From NCBI GenBank assembly GCA_964036315.1, contig OZ038496.1:13837622-13901621 (forward strand): a stretch of 64,000 bases of DNA, read 5' to 3'. The stretch is from Acanthosepion esculentum (lineage: Eukaryota > Mollusca > Cephalopoda > Sepiida > Sepiidae). A program made the translations under genes and the position numbers. Below, in pieces: positions 46,490 through 57,769 of the stretch. How positions within the stretch are numbered: the stretch's first letter is position 1; the number at the start of each line of letters is the position of its first letter. The notes under the pieces were generated by a model, which saw only the letters and a list, made by a program, of their open reading frames with translations, made no database searches and was not told where the DNA came from.

Positions 46490-46705
46490 AAAGAAAGCTT
46501 GGAAAATTTGACACTCACCGGATATATTGAAGGTAAGTGGAAAAGAGGGAAACGGTGAGTAACCTACCTAACAAGTTTGTGCAAATGGTTGGCAGGACGG
46601 GGGCTAGAAGGGATGATGTAAGATAAATCATATTTAGAGCCACAAAGATGGGAAGTTGTGGAGAGCATATGATTTCCCATGATCGGAATGGAATATTGGA
46701 GATCC
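46490..46705 (+). mobile_element. LINE tail, second family
   Basis: SLENLTLTGYIEGKWKRGK and WEVVESI-FPMIGME match the C-terminal tail at 7496-7810. In-frame stops are present. Confidence 0.65.
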
Positions 46706-46794
46706 CATTTCTTCATTGCTTGTATTTATTGGTGTGTAAGACCCTCCCCCTACAAATCTTCATTTCCACTTAATATTACAGTATTATGGGCAAG

Positions 46795-46965
46795 CCTCTT
46801 CCTCTGTCTTTTGAACAGGAGTAGAGGTTTATCCTTTATTTCCTGTTTAGGATTGGGTTGCCAGTTTTATCTAAAGCCTTTTCATTTTCTTTCACTACTA
46901 GTAGCCCTTTGCATTTTAGTGACATTATCACCTTGGAGTGAATTAATTTTTTTAAAAAAATACAA
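46795..46965 (+). repeat. Repeat D, copy
   Basis: CTTTTGAACAGGAGTAGAGG, CTTTATTTCCTGTTTAGGAT and CACTACTAGTAGCCCTTTGC align with 12360-12575. Confidence 0.8.
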
Positions 46966-47429
46966 TAGCGTAATGTATATGATTTTAAAGTGGGTCTCCC
47001 TTCAACCAACATGCTGAATTAGCCAGTCATTTGAAGAGGGGGGGTGTTAAAAACGATCAACTTTATAACATGGCATATTTGGAACATTAGATAATTTGAA
47101 TGGATCAGGGTGAATTGTAGCTAATCCAGAGAAATGGTGCATGATATCTATCAACGGGATGAACAAATATTCATATTGCTGCTACTCTATTATTATTTTT
47201 ATTATAATATGCCAGTCATTATTTACTATGCTCAATATGAGCAAGGCCATCTATCACTCGGTGAATACAGGGGAGATAATCATGAAAACGCCTAACAATT
47301 GATGCCAGAGGTGAAATAATATATAATTATCTTTGGACTGGGGCATTTTGGTTAGAATAAGCCTGTCTCATGACTTAGTAGTGAGTTCAATCCTGTATAT
47401 AATAAAATAAAAAAAAAACACCATAATTA

Positions 47430-47945
47430 TATTCAGACTGTTATCCGCATCACCATATTCACGTTTTGTTCAAGTGATTGGAATTTTGAACTAAACCCTT
47501 TACCCTGTTCACTAGTTCCTCAGTTATTTCCCTTTAACTCAATTACTTCAAGTATTGTGGCCTGGTATTGAACCCAGGACTCTTCAGATCTAGTCACTGG
47601 ATCTAACCAATGTCTTTATCCACTGGGCCATGTGTCCTTGAGGACATCTGTGTCTGATTTTCTGGGACTTATAAACCTAATGTCTCGGCAACCATTTTTA
47701 CCAATGCTCATATTGCAATTTTTGCTGTTATCATTACATGATTTTACCAGAGCTCATATTGCAATTTTTGTTGTTGTTATTCATTGATTTTCTCTAGCAC
47801 TCTTTATTACTGGTCACCATATTGTATTCATTTCTATGCTTGGTCCAATCACCTGAAGAAAGCGGAAATGGTGAGAATATGGCAATGAGGATAACAGTCT
47901 GAATAATTTAAATAATACAAATACATTTTAATAATCTATACAAAT
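47430..47945. repeat. SINE family C in foldback arrangement, locus 2
   Basis: ATTCAGACTGTTATCCGCAT at 47432 is inverted at about 47890-47912 (GAGGATAACAGTCTGAAT). The minus-strand tRNA-like part (GGTATTGAACCCAGGAC, about 47552-47568 plus-strand reading) lies between. A further minus-strand copy follows at 47985-48250. Confidence 0.65.
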
Positions 47946-47984
47946 AGAATATCTGCATTTAGACAAAATTAGTTCCCAAGCTAA

Positions 47985-48250
47985 ATGGACCACTGTTTAC
48001 ATTTCTCAGACTATCATCCTCATCTTTGTTGCCATATTTATCACAACGTTTTGGTCATTGTTCACTCTGGCCTTCTTTAGGCGGCTGGAATGTCGAACTG
48101 AACCTTTTATTTCACTCACTGGGGTAGACTGTTCTAGTTCCACATGCCATGTCTAATGGATCTTCCTCTCTCCAAGTTCTCCACCACCTTAACCAAGATA
48201 TTGAAAAAAAACCACCCTGGATTGACCCAAGCCTTGTAAATGAATTGGGT
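47985..48250 (-). repeat. SINE family C, minus-strand copy
   Basis: TCATCCTCATCTTTGTTGCC, CTGGCCTTCTTTAGGCGG and GGGGTAGACTGTTCTAGTTC are the reverse complement of the body at 15960-16130. Confidence 0.75.
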
Positions 48251-48667
48251 AGAGAAACTAGTGTAGTGAATTGAGCAGATTTGACTGACAGACAAACAGA
48301 ATGATAATAACTAACAGAATCTGCAGTATTTTCTCATATTAATGTCATATAACAGTGACCTTGAAGTGCACATTGCAAGATCATTTTTTCCACTGCTAAT
48401 ATCAACTTTCAACACTTCAGCTATTTTCATTAGCTTATTTATATAAAATAGATAGCAAAAATGCCTCAACATTTTTCAAACATTTTTTCCTTTGATCATA
48501 TATCGTAGGACCTAAAGAAAAAACCATAGTTTTGATTTTAATCATTTCACCCAAAGCATGGGAATAAAGCCACTAAGGAGCAAAGGGGTTACTGAGTGTG
48601 AAAGAAACAGATACAAAGACGATAAAAGAACAGGATTCACAGAGATAGATGATGATTGACATTGCAT

Positions 48668-48854
48668 TTAACTTTTTGAAGATCGTAGCTGACAGGAAAG
48701 CAGGAAGAGAGTTCCACAAGCGAGAAGTACAGAAGAAGAAACTATCAACATAGAACTTACAGTGTGCACATTTTTATTACTGAAACTAATTATTTCAGGC
48801 TGGTATGTTTTGTATTGCTATACAATTTCACTGAAGTATATATTAACTGCGTGA
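48668..48854 (+). repeat. Direct repeat E, left copy
   Basis: It aligns with 49619-49812 from AACTTTTTGAAGATCGTAGC to the CACTGAAGTA(T/G)ATATTAA end, with about 10 differences and a 7-bp indel. The end block (TTTTTATTACTGAAACTAAT) is also echoed at 53185-53255. Confidence 0.85.
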
Positions 48855-49618
48855 GAGCATTGTTATGATGTCACAATCCAACCTTCAGTCACTGGGCAAG
48901 TCCACGATTGATCCTTACGACCAGCCTTGGAGTTGGTTGCCCTGATCCTCAATCCCACCCTGCCCACGTTGTGATTGTTTTAGATCACAGGCCAGACAAA
49001 GTCCAAGTCATATATTCAATGTCGCTGATATGCTAGCATTGGTGAGATGATGTCACAAGGAAGAAAGATGTGTAGCACAACTTTATATCAAACGTTCATA
49101 CAATCACTCCTACTCACTCGATTAACATGCAAATTTTCAGCACCTTCCCCTTAATACCCCTGTGACACTATGTTTAGCCACGCTCAGTAAACTGGTACAA
49201 GGCTGAAGTCTGAGTTCTTTCACTCTGTGATTGCTTCAGGCCAACTATTCAGTTGTATTTGGTAGACTGGATCAATGCTAGAGTTTAAGTTCTTTCTGCA
49301 GGAACTGCACAGGGTTTGGCAAAGTGAGTCTTGAACCAACTGGCAACGCATCTCTCTCGCAAACAGCACCCCGAGTTGTATGGTTCCTTCTTCTCGTCTC
49401 ACTCGTCTGTATTAATGGACCTTCACGCAAACCCAACGAGGGGCATGAGGTGGTTGAGAAATTGATTACCTGACCAAATTTGGGGAGATCCCTCCCCTAA
49501 AGAGTGGTGGTGGTAGAATATTGATCCACCCAACTCCTTCCATCTCACATTGGTGCCCGAAGAGTGCAGACAATTCCTTCACCTTCCTTGAAATTCTACC
49601 TGGGTTTTTACCTCTCTT
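48855..49618. other. Unassigned segment between direct repeats E
   Basis: About 760 bp of relatively GC-balanced sequence with no credible protein. Parts (AACCAACTCCAAGGCTGGTC-type text on the minus strand, and GCCCACGTTGTGAT) recur near 55600-55740. It may be an inserted repeat flanked by the duplication. Confidence 0.4.
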
Positions 49619-49812
49619 TTAACTTTTTGAAGATCGTAGCTGACAGGAAAGCAGGAAGCTGAAAGGGAGTTCCACAAGCAAGAAGTACAGAAGGAGAAAC
49701 TATCAACATAGAACTTACAGTGTGCACATTTTTATTACTGAAACTAATTATTTTGGGCTGGCATATTTTGTATCGCTATACAATTTCACTGAAGTAGATA
49801 TTAAATGCATGA
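49619..49812 (+). repeat. Direct repeat E, right copy
   Basis: Second copy of 48668-48854, 951 bp downstream in the same orientation. Confidence 0.85.
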
Positions 49813-49814
49813 TC

Positions 49815-50590
49815 TCCTGATCAAATCTATTCCAAGAGGCTAGGTGTAGTCTCGCCCAAATTGCTAAATTCAATTATCATTCAAAATTTCCATCAGCAGG
49901 GAATTCTTATTGTGTCTTTGTGGGGGTCGGTTGCATCTGGGATTTGTCACCTATCGCTTCCCCTCACCAGCTCTTTGGTGAACAAGTGACAAAAAGAGAC
50001 AATTCGTTTGTTTTAATAAATTTTATTGTGTCTTAGGCAGACTACAATTAACTACAATTCCATTCCCGTTTTCCTTTGGAAACATCTCTTAAAATCCAGG
50101 TCTTATCAACTGATCGAATTTTGGCTAGAAACTTGCTTGTGACCACTTTGTTCAATGAGTGGCCCACTGATGCTTTATCGTGTTCCCTCGTCAGTACTTG
50201 AGGATGTTAAAATATAATCTATTCTTCCACGCGGGGTTGATTAGACATTTAAGAAAATACCATCACTTAATATTAATTTGACCAAAAACAAATGGCTTCT
50301 ACGCTAGCTGTTGTCAACATTTCAACTCCGGGGTAGGGTGAGAAAGGAAAACAACTATCCTTTCCTTTTATTTTCCTTGTCTTGTTATCAGTCTACTTTC
50401 AGTCTATAGAGAAACAGTGTTTCTTTTCTTGTTTTCCAATTTACCAGCCCCTTAATAGTGTCTCATTATCACCTATCTTCCTTTTTCTCTTCCATTGTAG
50501 TAGCATATGTCTGGTGGTCCAACAGTCACACCACCACAGAAAAACTGTAATTTTTACATTTAATGTTCAACATTTAACCTAGCTGTTTAT
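49815..50590. other. Non-coding stretch, unassigned
   Basis: No gene or repeat match was recognised. Less AT-rich than the putative UTR region. Confidence 0.35.
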
Positions 50591-51120
50591 ACCAGGACAT
50601 TTATATAAAACTAGACAACCCATAAACCCATTGGGTTCTTTTTAAAAGCAGCTCATAATACAGAATGATGTAACAAAATTGTCAATTTTATTATTAATTA
50701 TATATTTTAATTTGTATTTGTAATAAAAGTTATTTTAATAATTATTATTATTACTCACATCATACTTAGATTAAATGCAATAATTAATGATATTAATGAT
50801 AATTATAGTTTTTATTATACACAGACGTTTCTTCCTCGCATTTATTTCAAAACACGTAATGGAGGTAAATCAGCATGCATCTATTTATTTATCATGTGGC
50901 ACAATTTTTCAGCCATACAGATTGCATTTTACAATGCCACACCCACATAGTGTCCTCATCTATCAAGTACTTATCAAACATCTGAGATATTTGTTTATAA
51001 AAAAAAGTTCTAATGTAATGAATTGTGTAAATATATGTTGTGTTTTATATATTTAAATTTATCTAATAATGTTGTAATTAAATTTAAATATGTATAAAAC
51101 AATATATATATATAATTCAC

Positions 51121-51335
51121 TATTAATGATGTTATAATATGGAGACACGGTAGATAGCAGTGCAGATTAAGGAATCAGAGAGTAGAGTTCAAATTCCAGT
51201 CAAGTTTATTGCATTCACTTAGATTCATACCTTTTGCAAAGGCATTAGTACATCTCTTCTTCCCAGATATGGGTAAATAACAGCACACACTAGGCCCTGT
51301 AAACTTGGTTGGCAACCAGCCTAGGGGAAGAAAAA
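51121..51335 (+). repeat. SINE family B copy
   Basis: The head GGAGACACGGTAGATAGCAG and AGAGTTCAAATTCCAGTCAA (box B), then TTGCATTCACTTAGATTCAT, TTCTTCCCAGATATGGGTAA. It aligns with 32335-32510 in reverse complement. Confidence 0.7.
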
Positions 51336-51395
51336 CTGAAATCAAACCACCTCTTTAACTTCTAGGAGAAGGGATAGAGTAATCTCAAGATACAT

Positions 51396-51904
51396 GGTGC
51401 AAAAGGAACTATCAAGCCATTGCACTCTTCTGCCTTGAATGTCACCATGAACCACAATTGTGAGATGGAGGAGAGTGGTGACCACAGCAGCGGTGCAAAA
51501 GGAACTATCAAGCCATTGCACTCTTCTGCCTTGAATGTCACCATGAACCACAATTGTGAGATGGAGGAGAGTGGTGACCACAGCAGCGGTGCAAAAGGAA
51601 CTATCAAGCCATTGCACTCTTCTGCCTTGAATGTCACCATGAACCACAATTGTGAGATGGAGGAGAGTGGTGACCACAGCAGCGGTGCAAAAGGAACTAT
51701 CAAGCCATTGCACTCTTCTGCCTTGAATGTCACCATGAACCACAATTGTGAGATGGAGGAGAGTGGTGACCACAGCAGCGGTGCAAAAGGAACTATCAAG
51801 CCATTGCACTCTTCTGCCTTGAATGTCACCATGAACCACAATTGTGAGATGGAGGAGAGTGGTGACCACAGCAGCGGTGCAAAAGGAACTATCAAGCCAT
51901 TGCA
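51396..51904. repeat. 96-bp minisatellite, 5.3 essentially identical copies
   Basis: GGTGCAAAAGGAACTATCAA starts at 51396, 51492, 51588, 51684, 51780 and 51876, an exact 96-bp period. No mismatch was seen between full units. Because 96 is divisible by three and the unit lacks stops in several frames, three long open frames pass through it: one plus (51420-51968) and two minus (51342-51923 and 51362-51895). Each encodes a 32-residue repeat. None resembles a known protein, so they are probably incidental. Confidence 0.95.
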
Positions 51905-52252
51905 CTTTTGTGAATTGACACAAGATAAAACTGATTTATTTCAATACATAATTGAAAAGATATATTGAATTTCCGATTAAAAATGCAGTTCAAAACAGAA
52001 AAACAGCAGTAGCTTAAGGAACGCCCTTCTCTAGTTTTAATGAAATTTGGTGCCGCACTTGGTAGGAGTTCAAAGTACAATATGCTCCTAAACTGACTTG
52101 GGTCTTGTCTAGTGTTTAAAGTCGTATCTCGGGAACGCACATGCACGCATACAAGATCAAGAGTTTTAATATTATATAGGTAGCAAAAGTGTAAAATTCA
52201 TTTAATGATTCAACCTTTTTCAAATAGATTTTTTTATTACATCTATTTCCTT

Positions 52253-52457
52253 TAACTGTTTGAGCCCTGACCACTGCTTTACCGGTGGTAGATAAAAATG
52301 ACTTAATACCAAGCCACCAGTTGAACGGTGTTTAAACTATTGTAACTATTTTTATATCTACCATGAAACATTACATACCAATTATTTGAAAAGTTTGACT
52401 CAGGAGCTCAGGCAGAAGGATTAAAATTGTTCAGGAACGCAGGGCTCAAAGGGTTAA
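52253..52457. mobile_element. MITE with TTGAGCCCTG-type inverted ends, copy 2
   Basis: TTAACTGTTTGAGCCCTGAC at the left and AGGGCTCAAAGGGTTAA at the right are inverted. It aligns with the reverse complement of 13289-13492. Its right end is the first unit boundary of the 137-bp array. Confidence 0.75.
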
Positions 52458-53167
52458 TCACTTAGAGCGGTGTCCATGGAAATGACGTAATACCCAGCCA
52501 ACGGTTGAACAGGGGCAGAGGAAAATAACGTAATGCCCAGGAGCTCAGGCAGAAGGGTTAAAATTGTTCAGGAACGCAGGGCTCAAAGGGTTAATCACTT
52601 AGAGCGGTGTCCATGGAAATGACGTAATACCCAGCCAACGGTTGAACAGGGGCAGAGGAAAATGACGTAATGCCCAGGAGCTCAGGCAGAAGGGTTAAAA
52701 TTGTTCAGGAACGCAGGGCTCAAAGGGTTAATCACTTAGAGCGGTGTCCATGGAAATGACGTAATACCCAGCCAACGGTTGAACAGGGGCAGAGGAAAAT
52801 GACGTAATGCCCAGGAGCTCAGGCAGAAGGGTTAAAATTGTTCAGGAACGCAGGGCTCAAAGGGTTAATCACTTAGAGCGGTGTCCATGGAAATGACGTA
52901 ATACCCAGCCAACGGTTGAACAGGGGCAGAGGAAAATGACGTAATGCCCAGGAGCTCAGGCAGAAGGGTTAAAATTGTTCAGGAACGCAGGGCTCAAAGG
53001 GTTAATCACTTAGAGCGGTGTCCATGGAAATGACGTAATACCCAGCCAACGGTTGAACAGGGGCAGAGGAAAATGACGTAATGCCCAGGAGCTCAGGCAG
53101 AAGGGTTAAAATTGTTCAGGAACGCAGGGCTCAAAGGGTTAATCACTTAGAGCGGTGTCCATGGAAA
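52400..53167. repeat. 137-bp satellite array, about 5.5 copies, grown from a MITE end
   Basis: AGGGCTCAAAGGGTTAATCA occurs at 52441, 52578, 52715, 52852, 52989 and 53126, an exact 137-bp period. Units are almost identical. Each unit joins the MITE right end (GGAGCTCAGGCAGAAGGGTT through AGGGCTCAAAGGGTTAA) to a segment with two TGACGTAAT motifs and CAGCCAACGGTTGAACAGG. The latter resembles the MITE interior (CACCAGTTGAACGG). Confidence 0.95.
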
Positions 53168-53252
53168 ATCCAATTTTTGATAAATTTTATTACTGAAATT
53201 AATCATACCAGGCTGGCATATTTCCTATTGCTATTTCAGTAAGATTGATATA

Positions 53253-54139
53253 CAAGGTGCAATGGGTAAATTGTCACCATTTTATATTTTTAATTTCGCA
53301 CACGTGCATTGTTTTTGATTTTATCAACTGCACAGTATAGTAGAGTCAGTTGGGCACCATCTGTGAGAAAAAGAGCACCATGATGCAATTTACTCAACCA
53401 GAAATTTGGAAACAGCATGCTGTACTGCTTGGTATTCTCACTGGAAGCTCCAATACGAACATTTCAGAGTGTTTGGGTATCAATCGGAGAACAGGGCAGA
53501 GGATTCAGAAAGAGTTGGATGAGTCTAATGGTGATTACAAAGGTACGGCAGCTTGGAAGACCCACTCTGATCGTTCTGATAAGAAAACTCTTGATTTTGT
53601 TGGTGAGGGTCTCAGACTCAACATGGAGGCCTACATCAAGTGCCTTGAGGAGATAGTGCTGCCTTTGGGTCAAGAGGGTAGCTGTTGGAAGACCCTGTGT
53701 CTAGCGACAGAACTCTGCACCATGCCACACAAGCAGGAGGCTGCAATCCCCTTGATTATTTTGTGTGGGGCACAGTTGAGCGAGAGACTATGAAAACTCA
53801 TTGTAATACCAAATATGAACTGAAAGCAAGGATTATGACAGCATTCATCAATTTAAACAAGAATACTGTCCATAAGAGTTACAGGAGATTCCAAAGTCAT
53901 CTAGTGGCCAGGGATGAAGACAATGGTGATTTTATTGAATAAATTTACTCTTTAGTATTTCAGGATATTCTTTGTGTAATTTTCAGTTAAAATATCTATT
54001 AAAACGAGATGTGAGTGTTATTTTTATTTTTTGTGTTATTTAGACGACAATTTATCCATCGCACCACGTTAAAATGAGTCAGTGTTATCATCATTTTTTT
54101 TTGGCAGAATTAAGACGACAATTTATCCATCGCACCCTG
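53253..54139 (+). mobile_element. Internally deleted mariner-superfamily element
   Basis: The termini CAAGGTGCAATGGGTAAATT and, inverted, GACAATTTATCCATCGCACC-CTG are flanked by TA (53251-53252 and 54140-54141). The frame from 53350 reads FTQPEIWKQHAVLLGILTGS-like text, with the N-terminal DNA-binding helix-turn-helix (NISECLGINRRTGQRI). It then skips the central DDE region to a C-terminal tail (NMEAYIKCLEEIVLPL, CNPLDYFVWGTVERE, ELKARIMTAFINLN) that continues in another frame. The catalytic core is absent. The right terminal repeat is present twice, about 71 bp apart. Confidence 0.85.
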
Positions 54140-54195
54140 TATTTGCCAAGAATATTAAAATAATCCAGAACTTAGACTAGCAGCAATCTGCTTCC

Positions 54196-54206
54196 ATATA
54201 TATATA

Positions 54207-54237
<31 letters not shown>

Positions 54238-54238
54238 A
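54196..54238. repeat. TA microsatellite
   Basis: Two long alternating TA blocks with one phase slip. Confidence 0.9.
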
Positions 54239-54404
54239 AAATGAATTCCGTAAATATATAAAAATAGGAAGGAGTCTAAGACAAGGATTTTTGTCTCACC
54301 TGATTTATTCAATCTATACAGAAAGTCAGTCAGTCAGTTATGTGCCATGCGTGATAGGCAGTCATGTATCTTTTGTTACATGACTGACGAGGCAGATTTT
54401 TTCC

Positions 54405-54612
54405 TGCAGTAGGTTACCATTTCTTTCTGTGATAGACCAGTTGCCATCCAAGGCTACAGAACCCAGTCTGTCTTACCCATTAGCTAGGGGTGAAGAAAAG
54501 GATTCATACTTTTCCCAAGGGTATTAGCATGTAAGTGAATGAAATGGATCTGACTGGAATTCGAACTCAGCTCTCCGATACAGAAGGTATCTCCACTAAT
54601 TCACAGAAAAAA
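54405..54612 (-). repeat. SINE family B, minus-strand copy
   Basis: CCATTAGCTAGGGGTGAAG, TTTTCCCAAGGGTATTAGCA and GACTGGAATTCGAACTCAGC (box B inverted) align with 32335-32510. Confidence 0.75.
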
Positions 54613-55590
54613 AAAAAAGCATACCATGATAAAAAAAAGTCCCCAAACTTGATAAAAACTATTGTCAAAATGTTATTAAGAGGAAAGACCAAAATATTTT
54701 TTGATTTTGTTATTAAACTTTTATTAAATTTTTTAATCCTTTCTCGCACGTTTAAAGTTTTGGTTCTTGTGTCAACAGCATGCCAAGGACTAGTATTAGG
54801 AAATTTTAGCGTCTTTTTTGCAGTAAAAAGCACATTTGTTGGATTTTAATTTAATTTTCACGGCTTATTCACAAATGAATTAAATTATTTTTTAAATCTT
54901 TTTGTTAGAAAAACTTGGTAAATTTTTTTTTTAATTTCTGTTAAAACCTTAATTTTATGTAATTGCAAGAAATTAAAATTTCAGACCCTTCAAATTTGTA
55001 TTAGTTAAAAGTAAGACTTCCTGGAGAATTTAAATCATCAATTTTTTTTTTACTGAAAATTTTTTTCTGAATTGTAAAATAAAAAAATGCAATAAATCTA
55101 AGACATTTGAAAAGCTTTTAAGGTATATTAAGGACACTATTGTCTTAAAAAAAATTTTTTTTTTCCAATGAATAATGATTTTTTACAAGAATTGTTTTCA
55201 TTTTTTTTTTATTTTAATTAGAGTAATTTAAGTTTCAAAACTTTTAAAATTCTGTATTAATTTCACCATTTTAGATGATATTAAGTAAAAACTATAATGA
55301 CTAATCATTAATGGAAAAGATTAGTACAAATAATCATATACCAATATTTTTAAAAGAATTTTGAATTTTTTTTTTTGTATGTGTATAAATGTGCCATTTT
55401 TTGTAGACATGGACATCTATACATGACATTTTAAGGAAAAATTAAATTAAGGGAAATTAAGAGCGATAACTATAGTAAATTTAAAGCCAAATTTTTTAAG
55501 CTTACTGATTACTTAAAAATGATATATAAAAAGTGCTCATGTTACATCCAATTACTTTTTATGGATAATGTCCCAGCATAATACCTTTTG
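54613..55590. other. AT-rich non-coding stretch
   Basis: Homopolymer-rich sequence. Overlapping short frames on both strands at 54535-54849 carry no recognisable motif. Confidence 0.45.
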
Positions 55591-55800
55591 GTGTAACCAC
55601 GTTCAGTGATTCAGTCCTCCGGGTTTTAGGACGGCGTTTTAACCACAGTGCTGGTCAATGCTGGCACTGGTCCAAGCTGGTTGTTGGTCGAGTCAATCCA
55701 CACCAACTCTGCCCATGTTGTGATCTCAGAGCAGTGGAAGATCAAAGGTCATAGTAATCACAGCGCTGGTTCAAGCCATGGTAGGTGCTACATTAAGGAA
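55591..55800. repeat. Old interspersed repeat related to 48855-49000
   Basis: GCCCATGTTGTGATCTCAGA and the CCAAGCTGGTTGTTGGTCGA region resemble GCCCACGTTGTGATTGTTTT and CAGCCTTGGAGTTGGTTGCC at 48920-48975. The match is loose. Confidence 0.35.
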
Positions 55801-57769
55801 GAAAAATATCTTCATGACAAAAAAATAAAATGAAAGATTCATGGGGTTAATCTCCAATTGATTTATATAGCTCTTGGTACAACAAAAATTAACCCTTTCA
55901 GCATCAGTCTCCATAGTGACACTGGGCCTTGTCTAAACTTCTGGAGGAGCTGGGTTCAAAGTTCTTGGAATCAGGAAATCTGATTATAGCTGACGTGGAT
56001 TCCTAAGGCACTCAATGTGGGTTCTCACCCTAAGTCTCTGAGCTCCCAAAGTCATCTGCTTATATGCACTTTGCGTCAAAACTGGTGTGGGGCCAACAGG
56101 TTCTGGGGATTCAGTGATTCCCCAATTTTCACATTAATCCTAATAAAGGTTTTCTTTGTTCCCTATTTTTTCTTTCTTAATCAACTTTCCAAATTTGGAG
56201 ACTTATCGACCTTCCTTGGGAATAGTCACAGGGATTGCTCCTCTCTTAGCTCCATCCTGCTTCATTTCACATCTTGCACCACCACTCCACATAAGTGGGG
56301 CTAAATTCTGCATCTTCCTCCTTCCTTCTAGTTATTCTAACTCTGTCCACTTCTCAGAGCTGGCATAACTGTCTTTGTGAAAAATCTCATTTTTAAAGTG
56401 TGTAGGTAAAAGGGTGTAGTTTATTCTCCTCATTAAATATCCTCATTGACTCCCTTCCACTTCCACACTATTACCTCTGTCCAGTAAGAACACAAACCAG
56501 AATGCTGCTTCTCAATTTAATCTTCCAAGCCAATTAGATAAAAATTATTTCACAATTTGTTTACCTAAATTCTTCAAAAAGAGACACGCTGTTCTCCATC
56601 CTTGGGCTGATCACCATCTTAGCAAAGACATAAACCAGACCAACTGCCTGGTGATAGGATCGATTTTCATAATCCTAATCCTTGCAGCGGGTTCATTCAG
56701 TTTTAATTTCTCAATTTGTTTTCATCAATGAAAACATAATTCCCATCTGTCTCTCTTCTCACCAATGACATGTGTTTTTCCTAATTTCCCAAGAGATAAA
56801 GCCATTTCCTAATATGCTTTACCCACATGCCAGATTTTTGATAGATAAAAAAAACAAGTAAACTCTAGGTGCATCATTCCAGGTCATGGGGGAGACAATC
56901 CAATGGCCCTTGTTTTTCACTTCCACATTACCAGGGAAAATGTCTTCCATTCTCTCTATCTTCCAGTTTATATTTAATTTTGGGCTTAATCTATTTTCTG
57001 CTTCAAATGAACATTTAACCATCTCATGGCTTCAGTGTCACACCAGTAGAACATTAAATAAACATCAATATGTCATCAAGCTGTCAACACATGAACAGGT
57101 TAAATAAACAGGTAATAATATGTTAAAAAAATGCATTTCTGCAAAATTTTAAACTTAAAGTAAATAATATTTGTTTCAAATCAGATTAATTCTACTTTAA
57201 ATCAGCTAATATTCCTCAAATAAAGTTTCAGGAAAAGGTTTTATTTTTGGAAGATTTTTGAATAAAAAGAATTACATTGCAATAAATGCAGACTAAAAAG
57301 TGATGCTAAAATCAAATTTTTGGGAGAAAAAAAAATAAACACCTCCTTCCAGGCAGTTTTGAAATCGAGCAAAGTATTTTGATTATTGGAAATATTAAAT
57401 TTAATCTATTAGGTTGAACTTAAAAGTAAAACAAAAGCTTCTAGTTTTACCTGGAAAGAAACAATGCAGTTATTAATAAGAAGAGTTGAAATTAATGCAT
57501 GCAAGATTTCACAGCTCTAGCATCACTTGTTCATAGTTAGCTTATGAACTTTTCAACCCACCCTCACACATGCATTTCAAGTCCAAAACCTTTCCCAGAA
57601 TCCTTTAGGCAGAAAGTGATATATCTGATCTCTCCTTTGATCTAGCTTTAACAACTCGATGGTGGGGGGAAAAAAACTGGCTGGTGACATTCAAAACCTC
57701 AAAAACTTGTAACGTTCAATCACTACTGAGCAGTGTCTATTGCAAATGGAACTCGTATATATGATTCAT
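55801..57769. other. Non-coding stretch, nothing recognised
   Basis: No protein or repeat match was supported. Short frames (for example 56017-56304) look random. Confidence 0.4.

Larger units (their letters stand above)
50598..52180 (+). mobile_element. Candidate non-autonomous Helentron/Helitron with internal tandem repeats
   Basis: Near the left end AAACTAGACAACCCATAAAC and near the right end CTTGTCTAGTGTTTAAAG form a subterminal inverted repeat (about 11 bp: AA.ACTAGACAA). The right end continues with GGGAACGCACATGCACGCAT and an AT-rich finish. Short subterminal inverted repeats around a minisatellite core are the known architecture of Helentron-associated elements. No Rep/helicase is encoded here. 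A family-B SINE (51121-51330) lies inside. Confidence 0.45.

Noticed and set aside
48668..49812. An LTR retrotransposon
   Set aside because: The flanking repeats lack TG...CA ends, a primer-binding site and a polypurine tract, and no gag or pol sequence lies between them.
51342..51968. Repeat proteins of 177-193 residues encoded by the 96-bp array
   Set aside because: The frames exist only because the repeat period is a multiple of three. They overlap on both strands and show no flanking gene structure.
52400..53167. A CRISPR array
   Set aside because: The whole 137-bp unit is repeated with no unique spacers, and the context is an animal genome.
53350..53942. An intact mariner transposase gene
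   Set aside because: The central catalytic region is deleted and the C-terminal part is in a different frame.
54535..54849. A 104-codon plus-strand frame
   Set aside because: It begins in a SINE tail, runs through low-complexity sequence and has an equally long antisense frame.
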